This document shows, in pieces, positions 16,335-25,663 of a stretch of DNA of 64,000 nucleotides. The position numbers and the translations under genes are program-made. Source of the stretch: an uncultured Thermomicrobia bacterium (GTDB taxonomy: Bacteria > Chloroflexota > Chloroflexia > Thermomicrobiales > JALYUS01); NCBI GenBank assembly GCA_937968015.1, contig CALBSO010000085.1:51748-115747 (forward strand), read 5' to 3'. The notes beneath the pieces are model-generated. The model was given only the letters and a program-made list of their open reading frames with translations, ran no database searches and was not told the origin of the DNA. How positions within the stretch are numbered: position 1 is the first letter of the stretch; each line of letters opens with the position of its first letter.

Positions 16335-17246
16335 CTATATTCGCACATAATCCGGTGGGAAGAGGAGCATACGCCGGGTCATCACGCGCGCGACCTGATA
16401 GACGACGAAGATTTCCAGTGCGAACGGCAGGTAACCGCCGTAGCCGAGAACCGGCATTTCGAACACTTTCCCGAATCCGACATAGGGGACGGTGTAGTAC
16501 CACTTCGGCAGCGACCAGTAGTTCCACATCTCCCAGAAGAAGCCGCAGATCAACCCGGCGATCATCAACCGCGCGATGCGCCTGTATGCCCGCGCGCGAC
16601 AAAGCCCGATAACGCTCGCTTCGCCGCAGTGGTCATTGATCGGGTCGAGGATGAGCACAAGCGAAAGCCAGAGGAGCGGGTAGCACTGGCGCGGGAAGAT
16701 CAGGGAGAGAGCGAGCGTCGCGACGCCGATTCCGGCCATCGTAACCGTGATCCGCGCGGGTAATCGAGACAACGGCGCCACCGGTTTGGCTTTGCCGCTG
16801 AATGTGCCGAGCAGTTCCGTCACGCTCAGGACGGCAGGGATGACTGTGCTGAAGGCCAGCGAGGCCCAGAAGATGTACGCGGCCGCGTCATACTGACGAT
16901 CAGTACGGTAATGCCAATTGCCGACATACCGGTTCAATCGCTCGAAATACCACCAGAAGGGCGCGGAGATGGCAAAGAGCGTGATGAACGCGCGATGGTT
17001 CCGACGCCAGAGTGAGTCGCCGCTTCGTGCCTCTGTCAGTGCATCCACAATGAGGATGAAGCCGAGCCAAAGGGGAAAAAACGAATAATGCGCGAGTGGC
17101 CCGACGCGCGTCCAGGCGCTGATCCAGGCGGCAGCGTTCAGAGCCGCACCGAGAGTCAGTCGAGGCAGCCATTCCATTGGCACGACCGGGCGAGCCAGCG
17201 ACAGAGGAGAGCGGTTCGGTACTGTTTGCATCCGTCGTGTCAACAT
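16335..17246 (-). CDS. Polytopic membrane protein of unknown function
   Basis: About 303 residues with roughly eight hydrophobic helices, such as FFPLWLGFILIVDAL, FITLFAISAPFWWYF, WLSLVLILDPIND and LMIAGLICGFFWEMW. It is rich in Trp and Tyr, with a conserved-looking C-terminal stretch WNYWSLPKWYYTVPYVGFG and LGYGGYLPFALE. I do not recognise a named family. Start is uncertain: ATG 17246 has GAGGA immediately before it, while ATG 17231 or 17177 would have it further off. It sits between the beta-lactamase-like gene and the S9 peptidase gene on the same strand, with 94 bp to the latter. Confidence 0.75.
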   Translation of the reverse strand: MLTRRMQTVPNRSPLSLARPVVPMEWLPRLTLGAALNAAAWISAWTRVGPLAHYSFFPLWLGFILIVDALTEARSGDSLWRRNHRAFITLFAISAPFWWYFERLNRYVGNWHYRTDRQYDAAAYIFWASLAFSTVIPAVLSVTELLGTFSGKAKPVAPLSRLPARITVTMAGIGVATLALSLIFPRQCYPLLWLSLVLILDPINDHCGEASVIGLCRARAYRRIARLMIAGLICGFFWEMWNYWSLPKWYYTVPYVGFGKVFEMPVLGYGGYLPFALEIFVVYQVARVMTRRMLLFPPDYVRI

Positions 17247-17340
17247 TCCTCGAACGTCTGACGAGAACGATCGGTCGTTGCCGCAGGCAGGAGAGACGAG
17301 GCAGCGCACAACGGATGCGGTGTGCCGCCCCGCCGGAGCG

Positions 17341-19335
17341 CTACTTGTGCCGCTCGAACCAGCCGATGATCCGTTGCAGCCGGTCCACGCGGTGGAGTGG
17401 GCCGCCATCGCGGCTCATGCCGTGCGGCTCTTTCGGGTAGCGGATCAGTTCGGTTTCGACGCCGAGTTTATGCAGCGCGTTATACACTTGCTCCGCTTGA
17501 TCCATCGGGCAGCGGTGATCTTCCTCCTCGTGCTCGATGAAGAGCGGCGTCTTGCAGTGCGCGATGTGGGTAATCGGTGAGTTCCGCGCGTAGACTTCCG
17601 GTTCGTCCCACGGCATGCCACCGAAATAGTCGCCCAACCACAATGTGCCGGTGTCGTCCGCGAGCGCCAGCGTTCGGAGGTCGGCGACGCATCGCTGCGT
17701 CGCGGCGGCGCGGAAGCGATCGGTATGCGTGACAAGCCAATCGGTCATGTAGCCGCCGTACGAACCGCCCGTGACGTAGAGGCGTTCCGTATCTATGTAT
17801 CCCCGCGCGATAACGTGATCCACGGCCGCCATGACATCCATTGTCGGCTTCGTGCCCCAGTCCTGATAAATGCTCGTGCAGAACGCTTCCCCGTACCCCT
17901 GCGAACCGCGCGGATTGCAATAGACGACGACATACCCCTGCGCCGCGAAGAACTGAAACTCGTGGAACCAGCCGACGCCATACGTCCCGGCGGGGCCGCC
18001 ATGAATTTCGAGCAGGAGCGGATATTTCGTGTCCGGATCGAAACCCGGCGGCTTGACAATCCAGCCCTGGATTTGCTCTCCGGTGCCGTCTCCGGCGGGC
18101 AGCCAGAACTCTTCACGCCCGCTTGGCTCACGCTCCGCAAGCGCTTCCCCATTCAACTCGGTGCGCTGCGTGGCGTCACCGCCGCGCAGCGACAGCGTGT
18201 GGATTTCGCCCGGATTCGTCGCCGTTGACGCGCCATACGCGAGGATCGTGCCATCGCGCGAAATATCCCAGCCCGCGATCGCGTGCGCGCCCTGCGTCAC
18301 TTGGGTTACGGAACCACCACCAGCGGGGGCGCGCCACACTTGCGCGGTACCATTGATGGCGGCGAGAAAATAGAGGTCGTCGCCGATCCATGCGGGCTGA
18401 CGACGGTCATTCGCGCCCGTATCGGACATGACGCCGGAGCCGATGGAGCGGTCGAAATCGGTGACTTGGGTGAGCGCGCCGCCGGTGGCCGGTACCGTCC
18501 AGAGGCGGTCATTCGCCCCTCCCTTTGCCGGGTACGGGTGGCCGACGACCGCGAGGGCCTGCCCGTCCGGCGACCATGTGGGGCTGCCGTACGCGCCATC
18601 GTGCGGCGTAACCTGCGTCAAGGCGCCTGATGAGACGTCAATCGTCCAGACATCAAGCCGCCGGTCGTGATCTTCATTTTCGCCGCGATTCGAGGCGAAA
18701 GCGATCTTTGTCCCCTCTGGCGACCACGCAATTTGACCGACGCCCATCGTGCCGCTCGTCAACTGCCGGGCCTCGCCCCCACCAGACGGCATCATGAACA
18801 GTTGCTTGCGTGTGTGGTCGAAAAAACCCTCGCCGTCGTACTTATACTTGGCGCGGGTGATGATCTTCGGCTTGTCGGTGTCGTCCTTGTACTCAACATT
18901 GTGGACAGGCTCCGGCAGCGACGGTACCTTGCAGAGAAAGGCGATCCATGTGCCGTCCGGCGACCAGACCGGTTCGGACGCTGCGTGATCGTCGTCCGTT
19001 GTCAGCCGTCGTGCCTCGCCCCCATTTGCGACATCGAGGACGAAGACTTGTCCCTTCTTGCCGCGATCCGAGACGAAGGCGATCCGGGTTCCGTCCGGCG
19101 ACCAGGCAGGGTTCGTGTCCTTCTTTTCTCCGCTCGTCACCTGGCGAGCATCGCCGCCGGCTGCGGGAACGACCCAGATGCTCGCGCGGTTGCGGTTCAC
19201 CTCGCCGTCCGCTTGGGTGACAGTGAAGGCGATTCGCGATCCGTCCGGGGAGAGTGTCACATCGCCCACAAAGCGCAAGCGAAAGAGATCCGTTGCCGAG
19301 ATTCCGCGGGTGCGTGCCGGTGCGGCAGAAGACAT
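17341..19335 (-). CDS. S9 family peptidase (acylaminoacyl-peptidase / prolyl oligopeptidase type)
   Basis: A 664-residue cytosolic serine peptidase. The N-terminal two thirds are repeated beta-propeller blades of the PD40/WD40-like type (SPDGSRIAFT, SPDGTRIAFVSDRG, SPDGTWIAFL, SPEGTKIAFASNRG). The C-terminal alpha/beta hydrolase carries the nucleophile VTGGSYGGYMTDW (near residue 523), the acidic region EEEDHRCPMDQAE and the His in KEPHGMSRDG. It cleaves oligopeptides or N-acylated peptides. AAAGGATGA precedes the ATG. A palindrome in its leader (19351-19371) could be an operator. Confidence 0.95.
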   Translation of the reverse strand: MSSAAPARTRGISATDLFRLRFVGDVTLSPDGSRIAFTVTQADGEVNRNRASIWVVPAAGGDARQVTSGEKKDTNPAWSPDGTRIAFVSDRGKKGQVFVLDVANGGEARRLTTDDDHAASEPVWSPDGTWIAFLCKVPSLPEPVHNVEYKDDTDKPKIITRAKYKYDGEGFFDHTRKQLFMMPSGGGEARQLTSGTMGVGQIAWSPEGTKIAFASNRGENEDHDRRLDVWTIDVSSGALTQVTPHDGAYGSPTWSPDGQALAVVGHPYPAKGGANDRLWTVPATGGALTQVTDFDRSIGSGVMSDTGANDRRQPAWIGDDLYFLAAINGTAQVWRAPAGGGSVTQVTQGAHAIAGWDISRDGTILAYGASTATNPGEIHTLSLRGGDATQRTELNGEALAEREPSGREEFWLPAGDGTGEQIQGWIVKPPGFDPDTKYPLLLEIHGGPAGTYGVGWFHEFQFFAAQGYVVVYCNPRGSQGYGEAFCTSIYQDWGTKPTMDVMAAVDHVIARGYIDTERLYVTGGSYGGYMTDWLVTHTDRFRAAATQRCVADLRTLALADDTGTLWLGDYFGGMPWDEPEVYARNSPITHIAHCKTPLFIEHEEEDHRCPMDQAEQVYNALHKLGVETELIRYPKEPHGMSRDGGPLHRVDRLQRIIGWFERHK

Positions 19336-19350
19336 GCAATCATCCTTTCC

Positions 19351-19371
19351 GTTGGCGTAGAATGCGCCAAC
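19351..19371. promoter_or_regulatory. Palindrome in S9 peptidase leader
   Basis: GTTGGCG-N7-CGCCAAC, 7-bp perfect arms, 16 bp before the peptidase ATG and within the 100-bp divergent region shared with the UbiA gene. Could be an operator or a leader hairpin. Confidence 0.35.
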
Positions 19372-19435
19372 AACATCAGTACACCATGCACGGTACTATA
19401 CCAAAGCGTCCAAGTGCGATTTCGTGAGGTGATCG

Positions 19436-20317
19436 GTGCATCCAAATCATGAAGGATCGCTATCGCCTGCCGACGTCGGCGGCTGGTGGCGGATACGTGG
19501 GTACGTCAGGCTGATCCATCCGTTTCCCGTCGCGATGAACGCCATCGCCGCTGTTGCGTTCGCTATGCTCGCCGTCCACGGCTGGCCGGGCGCGCGCGTG
19601 ATCCTCTTGATTGCTGCCGCCATCATCGGCTCGCAAGCGACTGTCGGTATCGTCAATGATCTTCGGGATCGCGACCTCGACGCGGTCGCGAAGCCGGAAA
19701 AGCCGCTGATCGCCGGGCGTGTCACTGTTCGTGGTGCAGCCTGCCTCGGCAGTATGACACTGACAATGGCGCTCGTCGCCGGGCTGGCGATCGGGCGGCT
19801 CTCCTTGCTCTTTGTCTTCGCGGGGACGGCAGCAGGGTTGGTCTACGACCTCTGGCTGAAGCGCACCGCCCTCTCCTTTCTTCTGTACATCCTGGGATTG
19901 CCGATCCTGCCAATCTGGGCATGGACGTGCGTCCGAGACGCGCCGCCACGCCTCTGGCTCACCTATCCGCTTGGCGTCCTCGTCGGTTTCGGTCTTCATC
20001 TGGCCAATGCCTTGCCGGATGCCGATCTCGACAGTGCGGGCGGTGTCCGGGGCATCGTGCAGGTCGTCGGGAGTCGGGTGGCGCTCGTCCTCTGTCTGGG
20101 ATCATTCGCCCTGACGCTGCTCGTCGTCACGGCGCTGACGGCAGCACGGCGGGACGCGGCGGTGGTTGTCCTGATTGGCGGCGCGGCGGTGTTGCTGCTT
20201 GGGGCAGCAGCGCCCGCCGTCGTTCGACCGACGACAGAGACGCTGCAACGGAATTGGGGATTGCTGATCGGGTGCGCGATCGCGATCGCCGCCGCCTGGC
20301 TCCGCGCACTCTCATAG
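19436..20317 (+). CDS. UbiA-family prenyltransferase
   Basis: A 293-residue integral membrane enzyme with about nine hydrophobic helices. The first Asp-rich motif, NDLRDRDLDAVAKPEKP, is near residue 74 and the second, NALPDADLDSAGG, near 192, both needed to bind Mg-polyprenyl diphosphate. It transfers a prenyl chain to an aromatic or other acceptor, as in quinone, heme O or chlorophyll-type lipid synthesis; the acceptor cannot be read. The GTG start follows GTGAGGTGAT. It runs into an alpha/beta hydrolase gene 7 bp downstream, so the two form an operon. Confidence 0.9.
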   Translation: MHPNHEGSLSPADVGGWWRIRGYVRLIHPFPVAMNAIAAVAFAMLAVHGWPGARVILLIAAAIIGSQATVGIVNDLRDRDLDAVAKPEKPLIAGRVTVRGAACLGSMTLTMALVAGLAIGRLSLLFVFAGTAAGLVYDLWLKRTALSFLLYILGLPILPIWAWTCVRDAPPRLWLTYPLGVLVGFGLHLANALPDADLDSAGGVRGIVQVVGSRVALVLCLGSFALTLLVVTALTAARRDAAVVVLIGGAAVLLLGAAAPAVVRPTTETLQRNWGLLIGCAIAIAAAWLRALS

Positions 20318-20324
20318 GAGGCGT

Positions 20325-21218
20325 ATGACGCGGGTGACCGTTTCGGAACGCTGGCAGGTGTGGAATGGACTCCGCTATCGTGTCTGGGAGCGCCCTGTGT
20401 CTGGGAGCACAGCGCCGCCACTCGTACTCATTCATGGCTATGCCGCATGTGTCGAGCAGTGGGGCCGCTTCATTCGAGACATTGGGCCGGATGTGCCCGT
20501 GTACGCGGTAGATCTTATCGGCTTCGGTGAGGCGAGCAAACCGCGCCATGTGGAGTACGGTCGCGCGTTCTATCTCGCGCAACTGGAGCACCTGCGCCAC
20601 ACCTATGAGCTGGCGCGCGTCGTCGCGGTCGGTCATTCCCTTGGCGGAATGCTGGCAATCGAGTGGGCAGCCGAGCAACCGGATGCCGTCGCGTCCGTGA
20701 TCGCGCTTGCGCCGGGCGGGCTTCTCTCTGGCGAGGAGTTCAGTCCACGGCAGCAAGCGATGATGAGGCGACTGGCGACCCCGGTACTGACGCGCGTACT
20801 TTTCGGCGTGGTGACGCATCTCCCCTATCGGGTCCTGTCCGCGCCCGCATACGCCGATCGTCGCGCGATGGAGCCGTTTACTCAGGCAGCGATCATGCGG
20901 GCCTTGCGGTCACCGGGCGCCGTCTGGTCATACTCCGCGGCGATCCGCAATCATGCCGCCTTTGATGCCGTCGCCCACAGCGCGACCGTTACATGCCCGT
21001 TGCATGTGATTTGGGGTACGCGCGATGTGCAGGTGTCGCGGAGGGAGATAGAGAGGCTCACCCTCCGTTTTCCGCGGATCACACGCACCGAACTCAAAGG
21101 CGGCGGTCACTGCGTCCACGAAGAGCGCTCCCGCGAGGTCGCCGCCGAGGTGCGCACGTTACTCGTCGCTGACGGCCTTCTCGCACCCGCGCCGGCTCCG
21201 CTGATGGCGACGGAGTAG
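20325..21218 (+). CDS. Alpha/beta hydrolase
   Basis: A 297-residue soluble alpha/beta hydrolase. It shows PLVLIHGYAA (oxyanion HG), the nucleophile AVGHSLGGMLA (Ser near residue 106), the Asp region VIWGTRDVQVS and the catalytic His in KGGGHCVHEE near the C-terminus. The family includes esterases, haloperoxidase-like enzymes and C-C hydrolases, and the substrate is open. AGGAGG lies just before the ATG and the gene starts 7 bp after the prenyltransferase, suggesting a shared lipid or quinone role, which is inference only. Confidence 0.9.
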   Translation: MTRVTVSERWQVWNGLRYRVWERPVSGSTAPPLVLIHGYAACVEQWGRFIRDIGPDVPVYAVDLIGFGEASKPRHVEYGRAFYLAQLEHLRHTYELARVVAVGHSLGGMLAIEWAAEQPDAVASVIALAPGGLLSGEEFSPRQQAMMRRLATPVLTRVLFGVVTHLPYRVLSAPAYADRRAMEPFTQAAIMRALRSPGAVWSYSAAIRNHAAFDAVAHSATVTCPLHVIWGTRDVQVSRREIERLTLRFPRITRTELKGGGHCVHEERSREVAAEVRTLLVADGLLAPAPAPLMATE

Positions 21219-21238
21219 CGGCCCTGCACCTGTGTTAC

Positions 21239-21257
21239 GATGCGGCGTGGCCGCATC
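21239..21257. promoter_or_regulatory. Hairpin before MBL gene
   Basis: An 8-bp perfect stem GATGCGGC/GCCGCATC with loop GTG, without a T tract, 23 nt before the next ATG. TACGAT at 21236-21241 could be a -10 box. Confidence 0.35.
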
Positions 21258-21279
21258 ATAGACATAAAGCGAGGAACCG

Positions 21280-22035
21280 ATGGACGTCACGCTGCTTGGT
21301 ACCGGATCGCCAATGGCGCCCGAGCGGAACGCGACCGGGTTGCTCGTCACTGCGCCGGGGTGCGAACCGCTCCTGATTGATACCTGCGGCGGCTTCGAAC
21401 TACCCCGCCAACTCGCGCGTGTCGGGCAACCGATCAACCAATTATGCAGCGTCATTGTCACGCACCGGCATATGGATCACGCCGGTGGCATGCCCGCGCT
21501 CTTCATCGCCTCAATACCGCTCCGCATCTACGCGCTTCCGGACACCCACGCCGGAATCAGCGAACTCATGAACGCCTGCTTCCCGGAATGGCCGATTCAC
21601 CCCGATGTGGAGCGCATTCACATCGCTGCTGATGAGAAACGCGAGATCAGCGGTTTCACCGTCGAGTTCTTTGCGACCGAACACCGCGTGCCCACCGTCG
21701 CGGTGCGCGTGCAGCATGGTGGGCGGACGCTCGCCTTCAGTGCCGATGGCATCCCGAACGACGGGATGATCCGCTGCGCCCGCGACGCCGATCTCTTCCT
21801 TTGCGATGCGCTCTGCGCCGCGCGCGATGGCGCGGAGTGGGCGACGCGCGCGCGGCGTCTGATGCATCCAGTCGCCCGCGAGGCCGCCGAGATTGCCGTC
21901 GCCGCCAAGGCGCGATCGCTCGCGCTCATCCATCTCGCCCGCTATGCGAACCCCGACAACCTCCTCGCGGAAGCGCGCGAAGTTTTCCGTGGCCCGGTCA
22001 TCGTGCCCGATGACGGTATGCGTCTCTCTGTGTAG
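21280..22035 (+). CDS. MBL-fold metal-dependent hydrolase (RNase Z-like)
   Basis: A 251-residue metallo-beta-lactamase-fold protein. It starts MDVTLLGTGSPMAPERNATG, typical of the RNase Z/arylsulfatase-like branch, with the zinc motif VTHRHMDHAGG (about residues 60-70; HRHMDH instead of the usual H-x-H-x-D-H), FSADGIPND and the late His in ALIHLARYA. Relatives act as tRNA 3' processing nucleases or cyclic phosphodiesterases; without the RNase Z exosite, the precise reaction is unclear. AGGAA precedes the ATG. Confidence 0.88.
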   Translation: MDVTLLGTGSPMAPERNATGLLVTAPGCEPLLIDTCGGFELPRQLARVGQPINQLCSVIVTHRHMDHAGGMPALFIASIPLRIYALPDTHAGISELMNACFPEWPIHPDVERIHIAADEKREISGFTVEFFATEHRVPTVAVRVQHGGRTLAFSADGIPNDGMIRCARDADLFLCDALCAARDGAEWATRARRLMHPVAREAAEIAVAAKARSLALIHLARYANPDNLLAEAREVFRGPVIVPDDGMRLSV

Positions 22036-22083
22036 CGGGAGTAGTGCCGCTACCGGACAGAGGCAAGGAAATACGTGCGAATG

Positions 22084-23064
22084 TCACCGCTCGCGAAAAT
22101 GCGGGAGCACGTATCGGCCGAGTTGCTCGACCGCCGCAAGCAGATTCGGGCCAAGCGGCGGGCCAAAACTGAGGTGGCACGCGCCCATCGCGACCAGCGT
22201 TTCGAGCCGGGTGATGAGGTCTTGAGCGGTGCCGACGACGCCAATGCGGAGCATGTTGTCCGTGACGAGGGCGCGGGCCTTCTCGGGGTCGCGCTCGGTC
22301 ATTATCGCGTGCTCAACCGGGCCGAAATCGGCTTTCGTCACGCCTAGTCGGGCGAGGATAAGCGGGCTGAGGCCAGCGCCATAATAGGCGATCTTGTCTC
22401 GCAGGGCGGCCTCGGCGGCCTGATGGTCGCCCGAGATTGAGACCCAGAGGCATGCTGCCAGATCAATGCTGTGGATCGAGCGCCCTGCCGCCGCTGCCCC
22501 CGCTTCGACGAGCGGCCGCACCGTGGCGAAATGCTCCGGCGGGAAGAGGAGGGGCAGCACGCCGTCCGCCACTTCGCCTGCCATCCGCAGCATCTTCGGC
22601 CCCATCGCGCCGAGATAGATCGGCACGCGCCGCCGGGGCGTGAACCGGAGATACGCTTCCGGGGTCCATCCTTCGGCGGTATCGCCGGACAGAATCGCGT
22701 TGATCTGGGCAATCGCGCGCCGAGTCGCGACGAGGGGCCGCCCCTGCGCGATGTTGACCCACTTCAGCAGTTCCGAGCCACCGGCGGCGATGCCGAGGTT
22801 GAACCGGCTGCCGCTGATCTCGTCAAGCGTCGCCGCGATCATTGCAATTTCGGCGGGATGGATGGTGTACGGGTTGACGACGCACGTCCCGATTTCGATG
22901 CGCGTCGTTGCCTGCGCGACGGCGGTGAGAATGACTGGCACGGAACGCAAAAAAAGGTCATTGCTGACCCAGAACTGGTCGAAGCCCACTCTTTCGGCCG
23001 CTTGGGCAAGGGCAACGTAATCTGAGACGGGTAGGTCGTTGTTCAGGCGCAGCGAGAATTTCAT
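22084..23064 (-). CDS. LLM-class flavin-dependent oxidoreductase (F420/FMN-type)
   Basis: A 326-residue luciferase-like monooxygenase fold. It begins MKFSLRLNNDLPVSDYVALA, then VGFDQFWVSNDLF, IEIGTCVVNPYTIHP, FNLGIAAGGS and VPIYLGAMGPKMLRMAGEVADG, which match the F420-dependent methylene-H4MPT reductase-like branch. Whether it uses F420 or FMN is not decided here. It is the last gene of the hpa-type operon and overlaps the RidA gene by 4 bp, so it probably serves a step or side branch in the aromatic pathway; that link is positional. Confidence 0.92.
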   Translation of the reverse strand: MKFSLRLNNDLPVSDYVALAQAAERVGFDQFWVSNDLFLRSVPVILTAVAQATTRIEIGTCVVNPYTIHPAEIAMIAATLDEISGSRFNLGIAAGGSELLKWVNIAQGRPLVATRRAIAQINAILSGDTAEGWTPEAYLRFTPRRRVPIYLGAMGPKMLRMAGEVADGVLPLLFPPEHFATVRPLVEAGAAAAGRSIHSIDLAACLWVSISGDHQAAEAALRDKIAYYGAGLSPLILARLGVTKADFGPVEHAIMTERDPEKARALVTDNMLRIGVVGTAQDLITRLETLVAMGACHLSFGPPLGPNLLAAVEQLGRYVLPHFRER

Positions 23065-23501
23065 TCCGCGTCCGTCATGAGAGCGTCGGCTTCTATCTCT
23101 ACGAGATATCCGGAGCCGACGAGCCTGCTCACTTCAACGAGCGTGTTGGCCGGACGCACCGCAGCGAAGACATGCGCGTGTGCCCGGCCAACCGCTTCCC
23201 AATCATCCGCATTCGTGACATAGATGCGCGTCCGCACGACATCCCCGATCGTCGCTCCCGCCTCATGCAGTGCCCGTTCAATCTTCTCAAGAATCGCGAC
23301 AGCCTGGGCATAGGGATCGCCCGCGCCGATCAGATTCCCGGCCGCGTCTGTCGCGGTCGTCCCTGACACGAGGACCCAGTTCCCAACGCGAAGCGCCCGT
23401 GAGAATCCCACACGTTCTTCCCATACACTCCCGGACGAGATGTGCTGTCGTACCGCTGACCGCTCCTTATCACTCATTGCTTCTTGCTTCACCCGTGCCA
23501 T
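23061..23501 (-). CDS. RidA/YjgF family protein
   Basis: About 146 residues of the RidA (YjgF/YER057c/UK114) fold. Typical segments are ALRVGNWVLVSGTTATD, AILEKIERALHEAGA, DVVRTRIYVTNADD, and the family Arg in RTRIYV, which binds the carboxylate of imine/enamine intermediates. In catabolic clusters such proteins deaminate reactive imines or act on ring-cleavage products. Start is uncertain: ATG 23501 overlaps the upstream flavin reductase, GTG 23492 sits better relative to GAGGA, and ATG 23477 would be non-overlapping. Coupled to the LLM gene. Confidence 0.92.
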   Translation of the reverse strand: MARVKQEAMSDKERSAVRQHISSGSVWEERVGFSRALRVGNWVLVSGTTATDAAGNLIGAGDPYAQAVAILEKIERALHEAGATIGDVVRTRIYVTNADDWEAVGRAHAHVFAAVRPANTLVEVSRLVGSGYLVEIEADALMTDAE

Positions 23502-24052
23502 TCCTCGTGATAGACGCGCACGTTATGGTTCAGCCACGGGTCCGGGGCGCTCGGCCCGACGTCCGGTTCGACGAGGAGCCGTCGGTATTTGCCGGCGAAG
23601 TAGACGAGGGGATGTGCGCCGACATCGCCACGAATCAGTTCCTTGACATTGCCGATCACGATGGCATGATCGCCGCCGTCCAGCACTTGTCGAACGTCGC
23701 AACGCAGTGAGGCGAGGCAACCGAGGATGATCGGCGCGCCGCCGTCCGTCGAGAAGTGCAGGATGTCCGAGAGACCCTGCTGCGGTTGCCCGGCGAAGTT
23801 GCGCGAGATCGCCTCCTGCCCCTCGTGGAGGACGTTGACGGCGAACGTCCCCGCTTCCTGAATTAAGGGGTGCAAACGCGCGCGTCGGTCCACGCAAATG
23901 AGAATGAGGAGCGGATCGAGGGATAGGCTGGTGAAGGCGTTCGCCGTCATGCCATGCACGTTCTCGCCGACGCGGGTTGTGACCACCGTGACGCCCGTCG
24001 CGAACAGCCCGACGATGTTCCGAAACTCGCGCCGGTCAATCGCCTCACTCAC
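23489..24052 (-). CDS. hpaC: Flavin reductase-like protein, probable HpaC partner of HpaB
   Basis: About 187 residues of the flavin reductase-like FMN-binding split barrel. It reads FRNIVGLFATGVTVVTTRVG, GMTANAFTSLSLDPLLILIC and HPLVYFAGKYRRL, the standard motifs of the small reductase component of two-component monooxygenases. It supplies reduced FADH2 to HpaB. The GTG at 24052 starts the conserved SEAIDRREF region and overlaps the hpaB stop; the longer frame from ATG 24100 lies within hpaB. The symbol is assigned from context, since sequence alone gives only the family. Confidence 0.88.
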   Translation of the reverse strand: MSEAIDRREFRNIVGLFATGVTVVTTRVGENVHGMTANAFTSLSLDPLLILICVDRRARLHPLIQEAGTFAVNVLHEGQEAISRNFAGQPQQGLSDILHFSTDGGAPIILGCLASLRCDVRQVLDGGDHAIVIGNVKELIRGDVGAHPLVYFAGKYRRLLVEPDVGPSAPDPWLNHNVRVYHEEWHG

Positions 24053-25544
24053 CAGCGGCCACCGTCGTTTTCGCGCTGAATGCCGTTGAAGCCGTCGCAT
24101 CGTCCTGGTGCAGGAACGATCGGATGCGCTCCTTCAGTGGCTCTTTGTCGTAGCCGAAGTAGAGGGCGCTCATCATGCGGATCGGATCGCCGAAGAAGTA
24201 CCGCTCGTAGAGTTCCTGTCGCCCGCCGAAGCCGGAGCAGGCAACATCCCAGGCGAGGCGATAGAGCCGCACGCGCTCCTTGCCGTCCGCGCTCGCCGCC
24301 TGCAGATATTTCGACACGTCGGCGGCCATCGGCCCCGCGAAGTCAGCCTCGGTCGCGGTCGCCATCAGCCCACTTGCGCCGAGCAATTGGATGATCTCGA
24401 CGATGCGTGGGTACATCTTCGGGAACATATTGCGGGCGATGTCCAGCGGCATGCGTGCGGGTGTCATGACGCCCCATGAGTCGAGGTGTGCATCTGCTTC
24501 CGCCGCCCGCAGGCACGCCTTCATCGTTTCGAGGTAGGTCATCACCTCAGCGGCCTTCTCCTGCACATGCTGGAACGGCTCGATGGCGACAGTCTCGATC
24601 ATCATGAGGATGATGCCAAGGAGGAATTCGGCCTTGGCGATATTCTTGATTGCCACTTGATGCATCATGTGGACGACGGCATCGGTCGCGCCGTAGCAGC
24701 CGTTGCACCGCTCCATATCCCCCAAGAGGAAGATCCGCTCCCACGGCACGGTCACGTCGTCGAAGATCACAATGGCGTCCATCTCCTCGAAGCGCGAGCC
24801 GAGTGGGTGATCGAAGTGCGACTTACCCTGATCGAGCGATTCGCGGCAGACGAATTTCATGCCCGGCGTATCGGTGGAGATCGAGAAGGCGAAGGCATAC
24901 TTGTCCGCGTTTTCGTTCTTGACGACGGTGGAGGGGAAGACCATGATCTCGTCCGCGAGTGGTGCGCTCGTTGCCAGCATCCGGCAGCCCCGGATCACGA
25001 CACCGTTGCTATTCGTCGTCACGATCCCGGCGGGCAAATATGGATCTGCCTGTTCGTTGACCCCCTTCGAGCGGTTCGCCTGTGGGTTGATCAGCGTGTG
25101 CGTCAGGCAGAGATCGTGCTCGCGGATGTATTCGTAGTAGTTGCGGACATTCGCGCCAAAACGCGAATCGTTCGCGGCGAAATACTCCGATGCGCTGGCG
25201 AATGCCATGAAACTGCTGTTGCAGTAATCGGGTGTCCTGCCCATCATACCGCCGGAATAGTTCGCCCACTGCTTCATCATCTCGCGGCGCAGCGCGACAT
25301 CCGTCGGCGTGCGCGGTGTGAGGAACGACCTACCCACACGGTCGCCCGTCGTCGGCGACGGATACGTCATCACATCACGGAGCGCGGGGTCGTGCTGCAT
25401 GTCGTAGAGGTGCGCGTAGGATTCCACGCCACGTCGGGTCGCCGGATGCGTTGTCACATCATCAACGCGCTCACCACCGATCCAGATCTCGCGCTTCATC
25501 TTTTTCAGGTCCGCGATGTATTGCGCTCCGGTTCGTGCGGGCAT
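24045..25544 (-). CDS. hpaB: 4-hydroxyphenylacetate 3-monooxygenase, oxygenase component
   Basis: A 499-residue FADH2-dependent hydroxylase that converts 4-hydroxyphenylacetate to homoprotocatechuate. It begins MPARTGAQYIADLKK, and has GRTPDYCNSSFMAFA, LTHTLINPQANRSKG, DEIMVFPSTV and FDDVTVPWERIFLLGD, all typical of HpaB/4-HPA hydroxylases. ATG 25544 has AAGGGAGC seven bases upstream; the frame upstream of it runs through a heptameric repeat and is not coding. The downstream flavin reductase supplies FADH2. Third gene of the ring-cleavage set. Confidence 0.96.
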   Translation of the reverse strand: MPARTGAQYIADLKKMKREIWIGGERVDDVTTHPATRRGVESYAHLYDMQHDPALRDVMTYPSPTTGDRVGRSFLTPRTPTDVALRREMMKQWANYSGGMMGRTPDYCNSSFMAFASASEYFAANDSRFGANVRNYYEYIREHDLCLTHTLINPQANRSKGVNEQADPYLPAGIVTTNSNGVVIRGCRMLATSAPLADEIMVFPSTVVKNENADKYAFAFSISTDTPGMKFVCRESLDQGKSHFDHPLGSRFEEMDAIVIFDDVTVPWERIFLLGDMERCNGCYGATDAVVHMMHQVAIKNIAKAEFLLGIILMMIETVAIEPFQHVQEKAAEVMTYLETMKACLRAAEADAHLDSWGVMTPARMPLDIARNMFPKMYPRIVEIIQLLGASGLMATATEADFAGPMAADVSKYLQAASADGKERVRLYRLAWDVACSGFGGRQELYERYFFGDPIRMMSALYFGYDKEPLKERIRSFLHQDDATASTAFSAKTTVAAGE

Positions 25545-25568
25545 GAATTGCTCCCTTCGGTCGCGAGA

Positions 25569-25596
25569 GGACTGAGGGCTGAGGACTGAGGACTGA
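25569..25596. repeat. Heptameric repeat (GGACTGA)x4 before hpaB
   Basis: Units GGACTGA, GGGCTGA, GGACTGA, GGACTGA. Together with the reverse-complement units at 25664-25677, it makes a potential 14-bp stem filling the hpaD-hpaB spacer. Confidence 0.85.
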
Positions 25597-25663
25597 GAGG
25601 GTTCGCCCCCTTCAGTTCTTGATGCATGCCGCGACAAATGGATACGGCTCGCCACGCGAATAC